A DNA stretch of 48,806 nt from an uncultured Clostridia bacterium (GTDB lineage: Bacteria; Bacillota; Clostridia; Christensenellales; CAG-917). The DNA lies in assembly GCA_947625145.1 (NCBI GenBank), contig CANQNC010000011.1, positions 1 to 48,806 of the forward strand, written 5' to 3'. The position numbers and the translations under genes are program-made. A model generated the notes under the pieces. That model saw nothing but the letters and a program-made list of their open reading frames with translations, was not told the DNA's origin and ran no database searches. Positions 1 through 9,051 of the stretch are shown one piece after another (within the stretch, counting starts at the first letter, position 1; the number at the start of each line of letters is the position of its first letter).

Positions 1-1514
1 AGCGCCTGCGTGTACGGATGCATGGGGTTGGAGAACAGCTCCTTTTTGGAGCCGAACTCGACCATGTTGCCAAGATACATGACGCCGACTTCGTCCGAGA
101 TGTGCTCGACGACGGAGAGGTCGTGCGAGATGAAAATGTAGGCGAGGTTGTCCGACTCCTGCAGATCCTTGAACAGGTTGATGACCTGCGCCTGAATGGA
201 CACGTCCAACGCGCTGACGGGCTCGTCGCAGATGACGAGTTTCGGCTTCAAGGCAAGCGCTTTTGCGATGCAGATACGCTGTCTTTGGCCGCCCGAAAAC
301 TCGTGCGGATATCTCTCGAAATAGTGCGGCTGAAGCCCGCATTTGAGCATTATGTCCACGATATAATCCTTATACTCCGACTTCGGCACGATCTTGTGCG
401 TCCTGACTGCCTCGCCGACTATCTCGCCGACGGTGAGCCTCGGGGAAAGCGAGGAGTACGGATCTTGGAATATCATCTGGAAGTTGGGACGGATCTTGCG
501 AAGCCTTTCGCCCTTGAGCTTTTCAATGTGCTTGCCTTCGAAGATTATCTCGCCCGACGTGGGCTCGTAAAGGCGCAATATCGTACGCCCGAGCGTGGTC
601 TTGCCACAGCCCGACTCGCCGACTATGCCGATCGTCTTGCCCTGCCTCAGGCTGAAAGACACGCCGTCCACCGCCTTGAGATAGACGTTTTTGGATTTTA
701 TGATGGACGTCTTGATGGGGAACCACTCCTTGAGGTTTACGACCCTGAGCAGAGGGATGTCCTCTTCTTCCTCATGCGGCTTTTCCACCTCGACGGCGGA
801 GACAAACGAAGGCTCCTCGGGCGTTTCCTCTGCGGGCGCGGCTTCCGCCATGACTTCTTCGTCAAGCAAAAGCACAGACTCGGAGGCTTCGTCCTCAACG
901 GGTCCTTCAACCTCTTCCGCTACGCCCTCTTCCTCGACGTCCGCAAGTTCGACGCCCTCATTTTCCTCGTCCGCTTGTTCGGCTTCCGCCTCTTCGACGG
1001 ACTCGTCCTCGACTGCCTCTTCTACGACAGGCTCTGCCTCGATCGTCTCTTCTTCGACGTCCTCTATATGCTCTTCCTCTTCGGATTTGTCCTCTTCGGC
1101 GGGAGCTTCTTGTTCGGACTCTTCTTCGACAAACTCTGCCGCGCTATCATCCGCCTCTTCCTCACAGTGTTCGCTCTCTTCAACAGGCTCTTCCTGCGCG
1201 GGAGCAACTTCCTCGGCGGGAGCCTCTTCTTCGAGTTCCGCCGCCGCTTGATCTATGACCTCGGGAGCCTCTTCGGGGGCTGTCTCTTCCTCGACGACAG
1301 GCATATCCTCGTCAAGCGCTTTCGGGGGGACCTCTTCGCTGTGCTCTGCCGAAACGGCGGAAGCGTCTTGCACGTCAAACTCGGAAGCGTCGGGTTCGGG
1401 GACGTCGGCAAACAGCCTCTGTCTGTCCTCGCGGCGCCAATCGAATTCCTGCTTGATGGACGGAGCCGAGTTCACTTCTTCATTCATTTGCGTTTTCTGA
1501 TTGCGCTTGCTCAT
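1..1514 (-). CDS. oppF: Oligopeptide ABC transporter ATP-binding protein OppF-like, 3' end cut by window edge
   Basis: This is one of two ATPases powering an Opp/Dpp-type peptide importer, acting on the cytoplasmic face. The frame is open to base 1, so the C-terminus is missing. The start chosen is ATG at 1514, seven bases after AGGAG, which overlaps the end of the upstream oppD by 35 bp and implies translational coupling. Residues about 28-250 are a low-complexity Glu/Ala/Pro/Val-rich acidic extension that normal OppF (about 320 aa) lacks. The ABC domain follows: Walker [11 protein letters not shown]-loop [10 protein letters not shown], signature FSGGQRQR, Walker B LVICDEP, H-loop ISHDLS, and the NPMHPYTQA motif just before the edge. 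Family assignment is firm. The acidic part is of unknown function. Confidence 0.93.
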   Translation of the reverse strand, partial: MSKRNQKTQMNEEVNSAPSIKQEFDWRREDRQRLFADVPEPDASEFDVQDASAVSAEHSEEVPPKALDEDMPVVEEETAPEEAPEVIDQAAAELEEEAPAEEVAPAQEEPVEESEHCEEEADDSAAEFVEEESEQEAPAEEDKSEEEEHIEDVEEETIEAEPVVEEAVEDESVEEAEAEQADEENEGVELADVEEEGVAEEVEGPVEDEASESVLLLDEEVMAEAAPAEETPEEPSFVSAVEVEKPHEEEEDIPLLRVVNLKEWFPIKTSIIKSKNVYLKAVDGVSFSLRQGKTIGIVGESGCGKTTLGRTILRLYEPTSGEIIFEGKHIEKLKGERLRKIRPNFQMIFQDPYSSLSPRLTVGEIVGEAVRTHKIVPKSEYKDYIVDIMLKCGLQPHYFERYPHEFSGGQRQRICIAKALALKPKLVICDEPVSALDVSIQAQVINLFKDLQESDNLAYIFISHDLSVVEHISDEVGVMYLGNMVEFGSKKELFSNPMHPYTQA

Positions 1515-3177
1515 TTTCATGCTCCTTTTCCAGATCCTTGTAGCGATGGCATGCTACAAAGTGCGTAGGCGACACCTGCACCATTTCGGGATAATCCCCT
1601 CTGCATGCGGCGCATTTCATGCCGCATCTATCCTTAAAATAGCAAGTTGACAGCATGTTGATGGGGTTTGGCACGTTGCCGGGGATGCTGTACAGCCTGT
1701 CGATATCCTGTCCGACGACGGGCTTGCTCTTTTGCAGACCTATCGTGTAGGGGTGAAGCGGATTTTTGAATATCTCGCGCACGGTGCCCTTTTCCACAAC
1801 TCTGCCCGCGTACATGACGACAACATAGTCCACCATTTCGGCGATGACGCCGAGGTCGTGCGTGATCAGCATTATGCTTCCGCTTATCTTGTTTTTGACT
1901 TCTCTGAGCAGGTCGAGGATCTGCGCCTGAATCGTGACGTCAAGCGCGGTGGTCGGCTCGTCCGCAATGATCAGTTTTGGATTGCAACAAAGCGCCATTG
2001 CGATCATCACGCGCTGACGCATGCCGCCCGACAGTTGGTGCGGATAGGATTTGTACACATGCTCGGGCATGGCGATGCCGACAAGTTTCAGCATCTCGAT
2101 ACTGCGCTTTTTGGCGTCCTCTTTGTCCGCGCCCTCAACGTGCAGAAGCGTGACTTCATCAAGCTGATATCCCACCGTAAACACGGGATTGAGCGAAGTC
2201 ATGGGCTCCTGAAAGATCATTGCGATCTCCCTGCCGCGGATGTTGTACATTGCCTCGGCGGGCATCTTCGCGATGTCGTAGACCTCTTCCTTTTCGTCGT
2301 ACACGGGCTTGAATTTGGGTTTGCCCGCGCGCTGATACGCCTGCTCCATATACGGAGCGCCGTCGGGGTCGCAAAGCACGTTTCCGTCCTCATCCTTGAC
2401 CTCGACAAGCAAGGGTTTTTTGATTTTTTTGACAATGGGTTTGCCGTTTTTGTCAAGTTTTGCGCGCCTCAACACGACGCCGTTTTCGTCGAGTTGCACG
2501 TTTCCGTCCGCGTCCGTTACGTCCTCGTACTGAGTCTCCTCGACAGTGACGATCTTGGGCTTTCCCTTGCCCCTGCGCGCCTGTCTTGTAAACACGGAGC
2601 CGTCCGCTCTTAAAACGGGAGCGCCGCTGTGATCGTACACCTCTTCCATGATGGGCACGGGAGGCACTTTGCGCATGACGGGTTTGCCCTTTTCGTCAAG
2701 CTCGGGTTCCTGACGAGGAAGCCCTGTTTCGGGGTCGAGCACGGGCTCGCCGTTTTCGTCGAGCACGTCCTTCATGACGGGCTCGGTGAGCCTCGGAGTT
2801 TTGACAGTCGTGCGGAAGCGGATGCTGCCGCTGACGATCTGCCCCATAGGCCCTTGCACGAGCTGCATGAGGGAAAGGCTTGTGACGGACTTTCCGCAGC
2901 CCGATTCGCCGACCACGCCCACCGTACTGCCCTGCGGAATGTCGAAAGACACGCCGTTGACAGCTTTCACGGTGCCGTTGTCGGTGAAGAAATAGGTGTG
3001 AAGGTCATCAAATTCGACAATGTTGGAGGGGTCGCGCATTTGCGTGACATAATCCTCTCTCTTGTACGCCGCGCGCTGTTTTTGCAGGCGCTTGATCTCG
3101 TTTGAGTTCTGTTTGGCGATCTGCCTTGATTCCTTGGCGGAGATATAATGCTTTTTGGTGGTTTCGTTCTTGCTCAT
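1480..3177 (-). CDS. oppD: Oligopeptide ABC transporter ATP-binding protein OppD-like with a tandem-repeat insertion
   Basis: This is the second importer ATPase, 565 aa against about 330 for typical OppD. It starts at ATG 3177 after AAGGAG. Walker A GESGCGKS lies at 90-97, the Q-loop FQEPMTSLNP near 322-331, signature LSGGMRQR at 382-389, Walker B LIIADEP at 402-408 and the H-loop ITHDLG later. The C-terminal Cys cluster (CYFKDRC, then CAAC and a further Cys) resembles the Fe-S/Cys motif of OppD/DppD. Between strand segments after Walker A and before the Q-loop, residues about 124-305 are an insertion holding four repeats of about 40 residues (139-180, 181-220, 221-260, 261-301), each with an N-terminal D-x-x-G turn and a later GKP. 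All catalytic motifs survive, so the ATPase is probably active. Confidence 0.94.
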   Translation of the reverse strand: MSKNETTKKHYISAKESRQIAKQNSNEIKRLQKQRAAYKREDYVTQMRDPSNIVEFDDLHTYFFTDNGTVKAVNGVSFDIPQGSTVGVVGESGCGKSVTSLSLMQLVQGPMGQIVSGSIRFRTTVKTPRLTEPVMKDVLDENGEPVLDPETGLPRQEPELDEKGKPVMRKVPPVPIMEEVYDHSGAPVLRADGSVFTRQARRGKGKPKIVTVEETQYEDVTDADGNVQLDENGVVLRRAKLDKNGKPIVKKIKKPLLVEVKDEDGNVLCDPDGAPYMEQAYQRAGKPKFKPVYDEKEEVYDIAKMPAEAMYNIRGREIAMIFQEPMTSLNPVFTVGYQLDEVTLLHVEGADKEDAKKRSIEMLKLVGIAMPEHVYKSYPHQLSGGMRQRVMIAMALCCNPKLIIADEPTTALDVTIQAQILDLLREVKNKISGSIMLITHDLGVIAEMVDYVVVMYAGRVVEKGTVREIFKNPLHPYTIGLQKSKPVVGQDIDRLYSIPGNVPNPINMLSTCYFKDRCGMKCAACRGDYPEMVQVSPTHFVACHRYKDLEKEHENEQAQSENANE

Positions 3178-3180
3178 AGC

Positions 3181-4452
3181 TTATCTCCTTGCCTTTGGGT
3201 CGAAAGCGTCACGCAGGCCGTCGCCGATGAAGTTGAAGCCCAAAACCGCGAGCACTATGCAAATGCCGGGGGCGATCCACAGCGCGGGATAGTTGTTGAG
3301 CACCAGATCGTTTGTTGCGGAGTTGATCATATTGCCCCAAGTCGCATACTGCGTGGGCAAGCCGATGCCGAGATAGCCCAACGTCGCTTCCGTCAAAATG
3401 ATGCCACCCAGCCCCAACGTCATGGAGACGATAAGCTGTGGTATCACGTTTGGAATGAGGTGTTTGAATATCTTTCGCCTTACCGTGAGGCCGCTTGCCT
3501 CCGCGCTCAGCATAAAGTCCTGCTCACGCAAGGAGAGGATCTGCCCTCTGACGAGGCGCGCGGTGCCTGCCCAGCCGAACAGGGTCATCATTGCCATCAT
3601 GATATACAGCCTTTCCACGCCGTAGAGGTCGAGGCTTTCGAGCGCGACGCCGACGATCATCAGCATGGGAAGGGTCGGGACGCAGTTGAAGATGTCCACG
3701 ATACGCATGATCACTTGGTCGACCCACTTCCCGAAATAGCCCGAAATGCCGCCGAGCAACACGCCGAGGAAAGTTTCGAGCAAGACGACGACGAAGCCGA
3801 TCGTAAGGGAAATTCTGCCGCCGTACATCAGCCTTGACAGCACGTCATAGCCCTTCTCGTCCGTGCCGAGAAGGTGCGTTTTGGAGGGGCTGAGGAAGTT
3901 GGTCGGCGAATTGTAGTTGACGATATAGCCCGTGTTTGTGCCGCCCGCAACCTCGTCGTAGAACATGTTTGTTTCCTCGTTGTCCTCTTCGACGTTGAAC
4001 TCTCTTGTGGTCTGATAGGTGACGGGATGGGAGGTGTCCGAAGCCTGCTCCCCCCAAATGAAGGGGCAAACGTCCTCGAACAGCGGCCCGATAAAGGAGA
4101 ACACAAACAAGATCACAAGGATGATCAAGCCCGTCATGGACAGCTTTGAGCGGAAGAAGCGTTTGAGCACTATTCTGCCGGGGCTGAGCGTGCGCGAGGT
4201 GATCTCCTCGAGGCGCTCTTCGTCGTCCGCGCCCTCGCCCTCGCCCTCTTCGTCCTCCGAAATGCTGTCGGGCAAACTTGTATTCTGTTCGGCGTCAATC
4301 ACGGTCTGAGCGATACGCTCTTCCGCGCCCTCCGCGTCGAGCATAGCCTCGTGCGCCACGCCTACGCCGACGGAGGAATTGTCCTGACCGACGACCACGG
4401 TTTCGGAGGGGTTTGATTCAAAAACGTCGTTGTTCAGATCATCTCTGTCCAT
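3181..4452 (-). CDS. oppC: Oligopeptide ABC transporter permease OppC-like
   Basis: This is an inner-ring permease of the peptide importer, 423 aa. It begins at ATG 4452 after GGAGGG and stops 3 bp before oppD. The first 85 residues are cytoplasmic and acidic (EDEEGEGEGADDEER near 66-80). The N-terminal OppC segment SRTLSPGRIVLKRFFRSKLS and a first membrane helix follow at about 105-122, then an enlarged extracellular loop (about 125-205), then the BPD_transp_1 domain. The coupling-helix (EAA) motif runs from DFMLSAEASGL to HLIPN. The ending GDGLRDAFDPKARR is diagnostic of OppC/DppC. The acidic head parallels the acidic extension on the neighbouring ATPase. Confidence 0.95.
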   Translation of the reverse strand: MDRDDLNNDVFESNPSETVVVGQDNSSVGVGVAHEAMLDAEGAEERIAQTVIDAEQNTSLPDSISEDEEGEGEGADDEERLEEITSRTLSPGRIVLKRFFRSKLSMTGLIILVILFVFSFIGPLFEDVCPFIWGEQASDTSHPVTYQTTREFNVEEDNEETNMFYDEVAGGTNTGYIVNYNSPTNFLSPSKTHLLGTDEKGYDVLSRLMYGGRISLTIGFVVVLLETFLGVLLGGISGYFGKWVDQVIMRIVDIFNCVPTLPMLMIVGVALESLDLYGVERLYIMMAMMTLFGWAGTARLVRGQILSLREQDFMLSAEASGLTVRRKIFKHLIPNVIPQLIVSMTLGLGGIILTEATLGYLGIGLPTQYATWGNMINSATNDLVLNNYPALWIAPGICIVLAVLGFNFIGDGLRDAFDPKARR

Positions 4453-4460
4453 AAGCCCTC

Positions 4461-6173
4461 CTACTTGCCAATCTTGACGCGCGGGTCAACGACGGCGTAC
4501 ATCAAGTCGCTGAGCAATGTGCCGAGCACCGTCAGCACCGCCAAGAACATATTGTAGCCCATGATGAACGGCACGTCCGCGACGACGAGCGCGTCATAAG
4601 CCAACTTTCCTATGCCGGGAATGGCGAAAACGGTTTCGGTGATCATGGCGCCGCTGAACAGCCCGGGCAGTGTGCCTGCGAGCAAGGTGACCAGCGGGAC
4701 CATGGTGTTTCTGAACGCGTGCTTGTAGATGACGGATCTTTCGCTCAAGCCCTTTGCGCGCGCGGTACGCACATAGTCCGCGTTGAGGGCTTCGAGCGTG
4801 TTTGTCCTTGTATAACGCATGAGCGAGCCTATCGACAACACGACGAGCACGAACATAGGCAAAACCATATGCCACAAATTGTCGCCGAGTTTGACTATCC
4901 AGCTTGCGTTTGGCGCCATAGACGCCGAGGCGATGCCCGACACCTCAAACCAGCCGAGTTGCACCGCGAACAGTCTGATGACAAGCGCGGACAGGAAGAA
5001 CGTCGGCAGGCTTATGCCGATCATCGTGAAGATGGTGACCACATAGTCCGTGACGCCATACTGCTTGACCGCCGCTTTGATGCCGAGCGGGATCGCAATC
5101 AAAAATTGCAATATGGTCGCGATAAACGCGATCGCAAACGAGACGCCCATGTTTTGGACGATGACGTCCCCGACGGGCATCTTGTATTTGAAGGACACGC
5201 CGAAGTCGCCCTTCAGCATGTTGCCGAGCCATTCGAAATAGCTCTCGAAAATGGAACCTGCCTTGTCCCAAAAACTTGCCACTCTGTAGTTCGCGGCGAC
5301 ATCGAAGGACGTCCCGTCCGCGGTGACAGTGAAGTTTCTGACCTGTGAGAAGTCGATATTGCCCGTTTCGGGGTCTATCTTTGGAAAATCGATTTGATAG
5401 GTGCCCTCCAAAGCGGGGGTGAAAACGTCGTTGACGACGAGGCCTTGGTCGTCGCCGTCCTCGCCCGAGGATTCGATGGACACGCTTTCGATTTTGCCGA
5501 TTTGCACTGTGCCGCCGTAGGTATAGACAAATTCATAAGGCGTGACAGTGCCCGCGACGTCGTTGGTTTCGGTGTACACGCCCTTGCCGCGCGAGAGGTT
5601 GAGCACAAACGTGCTTGTGTTGTTCGAGCCTGTCCAAGTGGTTTCGAGCGTGACGTCCGAAGCCACGGTGGCGTGCGAAACGAAGCTGTTGTCGCTTGGA
5701 AGATTTATTTTGCCCCCGTCCACGGAAGCGACCAACTTTGTGCCCTCCACCTTGCAAGTGACGGTTGCTTCGCCCATCTTGAAGATGATGGCGTTCGGCT
5801 CGCTGAAGCGCAATTGTCTGTCGCCGTCCGCGCTGTATTTGCCGCTGTACCACTCTGCCGCCGAGGTGCCGCCAAGCAGGATATCCTCTTCGTAGACGGA
5901 CTCTTTTGTGTTCTTTCTGAACGAAACTCCGTCAAACTCGCCGCTCTCGGGGACCAGAGTCAGGAAAGCGTCGGGCATATCGAGACCGTAAATCTCCTTG
6001 ATCCTGTCCAAGTCCTCCTGTTTCATCTGGCCGTTCTGGATGGCGCCCGCAAACTGTTGATCGACAAAATCGGTCGGCATCATTCGGGCAAGCCCGTAGA
6101 TGATGATCGACACGCCAAGCAGAATGATGATGGCAAGCAGCAGCCTTTTTATTATGTATTTGACTGTATCCAT
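4461..6173 (-). CDS. oppB: Oligopeptide ABC transporter permease OppB-like with a large extracellular insertion
   Basis: This permease partner of OppC is 570 aa against about 310 for usual OppB. TM1 is at about 8-28, followed by the family motif ARMMPTDFVDQQ. Between about 68 and 300 lies an insertion predicted to be outside the cell, Gly/Ser/Thr-rich and beta-strand-like, with no recognised domain. The rest is canonical: SYFEWLGNMLKGDFGVSF, five further helices, the coupling motif DYVRTARAKGLSERSVIYKH at about 466-485, and the ending MYAVVDPRVKIGK. The insertion sits where the binding protein docks, so a docking or substrate-channelling role is possible but only inferred. Stop is TAG; oppC follows after 8 bp. 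Confidence 0.94.
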   Translation of the reverse strand: MDTVKYIIKRLLLAIIILLGVSIIIYGLARMMPTDFVDQQFAGAIQNGQMKQEDLDRIKEIYGLDMPDAFLTLVPESGEFDGVSFRKNTKESVYEEDILLGGTSAAEWYSGKYSADGDRQLRFSEPNAIIFKMGEATVTCKVEGTKLVASVDGGKINLPSDNSFVSHATVASDVTLETTWTGSNNTSTFVLNLSRGKGVYTETNDVAGTVTPYEFVYTYGGTVQIGKIESVSIESSGEDGDDQGLVVNDVFTPALEGTYQIDFPKIDPETGNIDFSQVRNFTVTADGTSFDVAANYRVASFWDKAGSIFESYFEWLGNMLKGDFGVSFKYKMPVGDVIVQNMGVSFAIAFIATILQFLIAIPLGIKAAVKQYGVTDYVVTIFTMIGISLPTFFLSALVIRLFAVQLGWFEVSGIASASMAPNASWIVKLGDNLWHMVLPMFVLVVLSIGSLMRYTRTNTLEALNADYVRTARAKGLSERSVIYKHAFRNTMVPLVTLLAGTLPGLFSGAMITETVFAIPGIGKLAYDALVVADVPFIMGYNMFLAVLTVLGTLLSDLMYAVVDPRVKIGK

Positions 6174-6193
6174 ATAAGTCCTGCATTAAGGGC

Positions 6194-6220
6194 GTCTACG
6201 GGGAGGGAATCCCCGTAGAC
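6194..6220 (-). promoter_or_regulatory. Intercistronic stem-loop between binding-protein and permease genes
   Basis: A perfect 10-bp stem GTCTACGGGG / CCCCGTAGAC with a 7-nt loop lies in the 81-bp gap after the solute-binding protein gene. There is no T-run after it, so it is not a standard terminator. In other peptide and sugar importers, stem-loops here stabilise the upstream binding-protein mRNA and lower permease expression. That role is an inference. Confidence 0.7.
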
Positions 6221-6254
6221 GGGAAGTCTGTGATTGTTGTTGCCGACTGTGGGA

Positions 6255-9023
6255 TCAGACGTATCTGACAGTCCAAATGCGGGAGAGCAAGCCGTAGAAG
6301 GGGCCTGCGTCCTTCATGGGAAGGGAGCTTTCATCAACCACCTTTTTGTTGAACACGCTGAGGTCGTAGCGGTTGTAGGTGGGCAGTTCGACCGCAAGCG
6401 ACATGACTTGGTTGAGGCATTCGCTGTAGATCCTCGCCCTTTCGGAAACGACTGTCGTTTGACGAGCCGCGTCGATGTTTTCGCTGAGCGCGGTGATGAT
6501 GTCGTATTCCTCCGAATAAGTTTCTCTGTCCGCCTTGATCCACTTATAGCCCCAGTTGTTTGTGGAACTTGCCTGCGAATCCATGTGGTAGACCTGATAC
6601 ATGTCGGGGTCGATGGAGCTTCCCCATGCTGCCGCCCAAACCTCCAACTTGCCTGCCGAGAGGTCGGTCAGCGCAGTTGCGGAAGTGACCGTTTTGACGT
6701 CAAAGCCCAAACCGTTGAGCAATTCTTGCGCGCGAAGGAAGGTCGCATAAGCGGGGTGATCCACGTTGCCGCCCGCAATGGTGAACTTATAGTCCAACGT
6801 ATCGCCCGTGTCTTTGTTGTGATAGAGGCCGTCGCTTTCCAAAACATAGTTAGACAACGCCATCTCTTTCTTTATTTCATCGCCGGTCGAGTCAAAGTGA
6901 TAATACTCTGTGGCGCTTGTGGGATAATACTGAGACAACGCAATCGACATGGGGCGTTGAATGATCACACACAGATCCTTGCCGTAATAATTGTCCTGTA
7001 TAAGCTGTCTGTTCATCGCCATCATAATGGCTTTGCGCACATGGATGTCCTCAACAAAGCGGGGGTTGATGCCGATATAGCCATAGCCAAGCGTCAGCGT
7101 TGTCTTAGACCCCAAATTCTTGTTTTTGTTGACCTGAGTGATGTTGTCGGGAATGGCGTTCGGCTCGCCGAAGTCGATTTCGCCCGTGCCCAAGGAGTTG
7201 ATGATGTTGTTTGCCTCAACCACTTTGTACTTGACGTACTTGATGACGGCGTTTTGGAGCTTGGAATCCTTTTGCTCCGCTCCCGCCTTGTCCGTGCCGA
7301 GAGTGTAGAAATAGTCGTTGCGGACATAGTTCACCATATTGTTGTTGTAGAAGCCGTTGGAGCCGCTCGGCGTAACGTTGCCGTTGTCGCTTGCGTTTGT
7401 GGCCTTGTAGGGGCCTGCGCCGATAGGCACTCTTGTACGCGTGCTGTTGTTGACCGTGTCCTGCATGAAAGTGCTGTCCGCGTATTTGACGCCGAAGTGA
7501 GTCACCTTAGTGTTGAATTCATCGCGTTTTGCGCCCGCCGCTACCCAATTGTTGAAATCATCGTCGAAATCCTTGTTGAGAGTGCTGGTCGAATAATATT
7601 TTCTGGGCGCGACCGTAAAGGAGAAGTTGTAGATCGCCTTCGGGTCCACTTTGTTGACCTTTATGTTCAAAACATAGTGATAGTCGTCATAGTTGACGGT
7701 CTTGTACTCGGACATTTCGCCGGAAAAGCTCTTGACTCTTTCCACTGTGATGCCCGTGATATTGGGGAAGGTGATGGTTCCGCCTTTGAAATAGTCCGAC
7801 TTGGCTTTCGCCGCCCATTCGTCCATAAGGGTGTCCGCAGTCGCCCAAAAGCGCACGACCTGTTCAAACATAGGCGCGCTTGTGGACGCGACGCTCACTT
7901 GTCCGACAAGATTTGTTTTGAATTGATCGTCGCTGCTTGTGACGTCCACATACATGGACTCGTCCGAAGTGCCGAAATAGGTTTCAAACGCCATTTTGAG
8001 GCATGCGCGCTTGAGCGTTTCTTCTGTCGCCTCTGTGCCTACGGGGAGGAGGGCCGCCAGATCGTTGTACGCGTTTTGCACTTTGGCATCGTCTAAGATA
8101 TAGTTGCCCTTTTCATTTTTCACATACTTGCCGCTGTCTCCGTTTTCCCTTTTATAAAGGTTGAGAGAAGTGTCGTTGACGAGGAAGATCTTCCATCTTG
8201 CGTCAAAGCCGGTATAATCCTTGTAGTCCTCGAGGTTTATCGCGTTCCAGTCCGAAACCAACTCGTCGTAAAACAGAGACGCCGCGTTTGCGAAAGTATC
8301 CAAATAAGCGGCAAAGTGTTCGTTGAAATCCGCTTGACCGACTTTGTTTTCATATTGTCTCCAATCGCTTCTCCAATTCTTCTGATTTGCATTAAGGCCA
8401 TTGCCGAAGCAACCGACCCAGTCTATGATCTCCGTCCTCTTTGTGGTCGCCGTGGCGATAAATTGCTGATCGAAGCCGCTTGTCCCTTCCTCGCCGAGGT
8501 TGCTCTCCTGAGTCCTGTACTCGGAAAGGCCTTGGATGTCCGTGGAATAGATGGTCGCGGAACCCGTGTAGACGGGATCGAGATAAACATACAGATTGAA
8601 CAGCACGTCCTGAATGGTCAAATCCGAACCGTCCGAAAACTTCATTCCGTTTTTGATGAGGAATCTGTACTTGGTGTAAGCAGGCTCCGAACTTGCGCCC
8701 GCCGAAACAAACGGATCGTCGTTTTCGTCATACTCTTTGACGGAGTAGTCCAAAGCGACCGTGGGCTCGTTCAGCCCCGCGATGACGGCGCCTTTTGTGT
8801 CCGTTGTCAGCATGCCGACCTGAGTCAAGCCAATGATGTTGCTGTCATATGCAGATGTCGAAAAGAAAGGATTGAACACGCCGTCGGGCAATTGAATTGC
8901 CATGACAAACTGACGCGTTTCGGGGTCGAGATGCCCCTTGTTGCAGCCGACCAACGCCGCAACCAAAGTGCATACCATCAAAAGCACCGCAACAATGCAA
9001 ATGAAACGTTTGCTTGTCTTCAT
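6255..9023 (-). CDS. Peptide ABC transporter substrate-binding lipoprotein (family 5)
   Basis: This extracellular peptide-binding subunit, 922 aa, is larger than the 530-600 aa usual for OppA/DppA. It starts at ATG 9023 after AAAGGAGG. A lipoprotein signal peptide covers 1-26 with lipobox LVGC and Cys27 as lipidation site. Family-5 hallmarks are visible: the early GVFNPFFSTSAYD segment, YRFLIKNGMKFSDGSDLT with QDVLFNLYVYLDP, GAGPYKA, the VRKAIMMAMNRQLI helix, and AAAWGSSIDPDMYQ near 795-810. Extra length comes from insertions in the first half (about 140-420). It sits directly before oppB, oppC, oppD and oppF, so it is probably their cognate receptor. Ligand specificity cannot be read from sequence. 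Confidence 0.95.
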   Translation of the reverse strand: MKTSKRFICIVAVLLMVCTLVAALVGCNKGHLDPETRQFVMAIQLPDGVFNPFFSTSAYDSNIIGLTQVGMLTTDTKGAVIAGLNEPTVALDYSVKEYDENDDPFVSAGASSEPAYTKYRFLIKNGMKFSDGSDLTIQDVLFNLYVYLDPVYTGSATIYSTDIQGLSEYRTQESNLGEEGTSGFDQQFIATATTKRTEIIDWVGCFGNGLNANQKNWRSDWRQYENKVGQADFNEHFAAYLDTFANAASLFYDELVSDWNAINLEDYKDYTGFDARWKIFLVNDTSLNLYKRENGDSGKYVKNEKGNYILDDAKVQNAYNDLAALLPVGTEATEETLKRACLKMAFETYFGTSDESMYVDVTSSDDQFKTNLVGQVSVASTSAPMFEQVVRFWATADTLMDEWAAKAKSDYFKGGTITFPNITGITVERVKSFSGEMSEYKTVNYDDYHYVLNIKVNKVDPKAIYNFSFTVAPRKYYSTSTLNKDFDDDFNNWVAAGAKRDEFNTKVTHFGVKYADSTFMQDTVNNSTRTRVPIGAGPYKATNASDNGNVTPSGSNGFYNNNMVNYVRNDYFYTLGTDKAGAEQKDSKLQNAVIKYVKYKVVEANNIINSLGTGEIDFGEPNAIPDNITQVNKNKNLGSKTTLTLGYGYIGINPRFVEDIHVRKAIMMAMNRQLIQDNYYGKDLCVIIQRPMSIALSQYYPTSATEYYHFDSTGDEIKKEMALSNYVLESDGLYHNKDTGDTLDYKFTIAGGNVDHPAYATFLRAQELLNGLGFDVKTVTSATALTDLSAGKLEVWAAAWGSSIDPDMYQVYHMDSQASSTNNWGYKWIKADRETYSEEYDIITALSENIDAARQTTVVSERARIYSECLNQVMSLAVELPTYNRYDLSVFNKKVVDESSLPMKDAGPFYGLLSRIWTVRYV

Positions 9024-9051
9024 TTATTGCCTCCTTTTGCCATAAAATGGC

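Noticed and set aside
18..1568. Long plus-strand open frame of 516 codons
   Set aside because: It is antisense to oppF and owes its length to Glu-rich codons on the other strand. It has no ribosome-binding site and no family resemblance.
6234..8096. Plus-strand open frame of 620 codons
   Set aside because: It is fully antisense to the peptide-binding lipoprotein, which has a signal peptide and clear family motifs. The antisense frame is of random composition.
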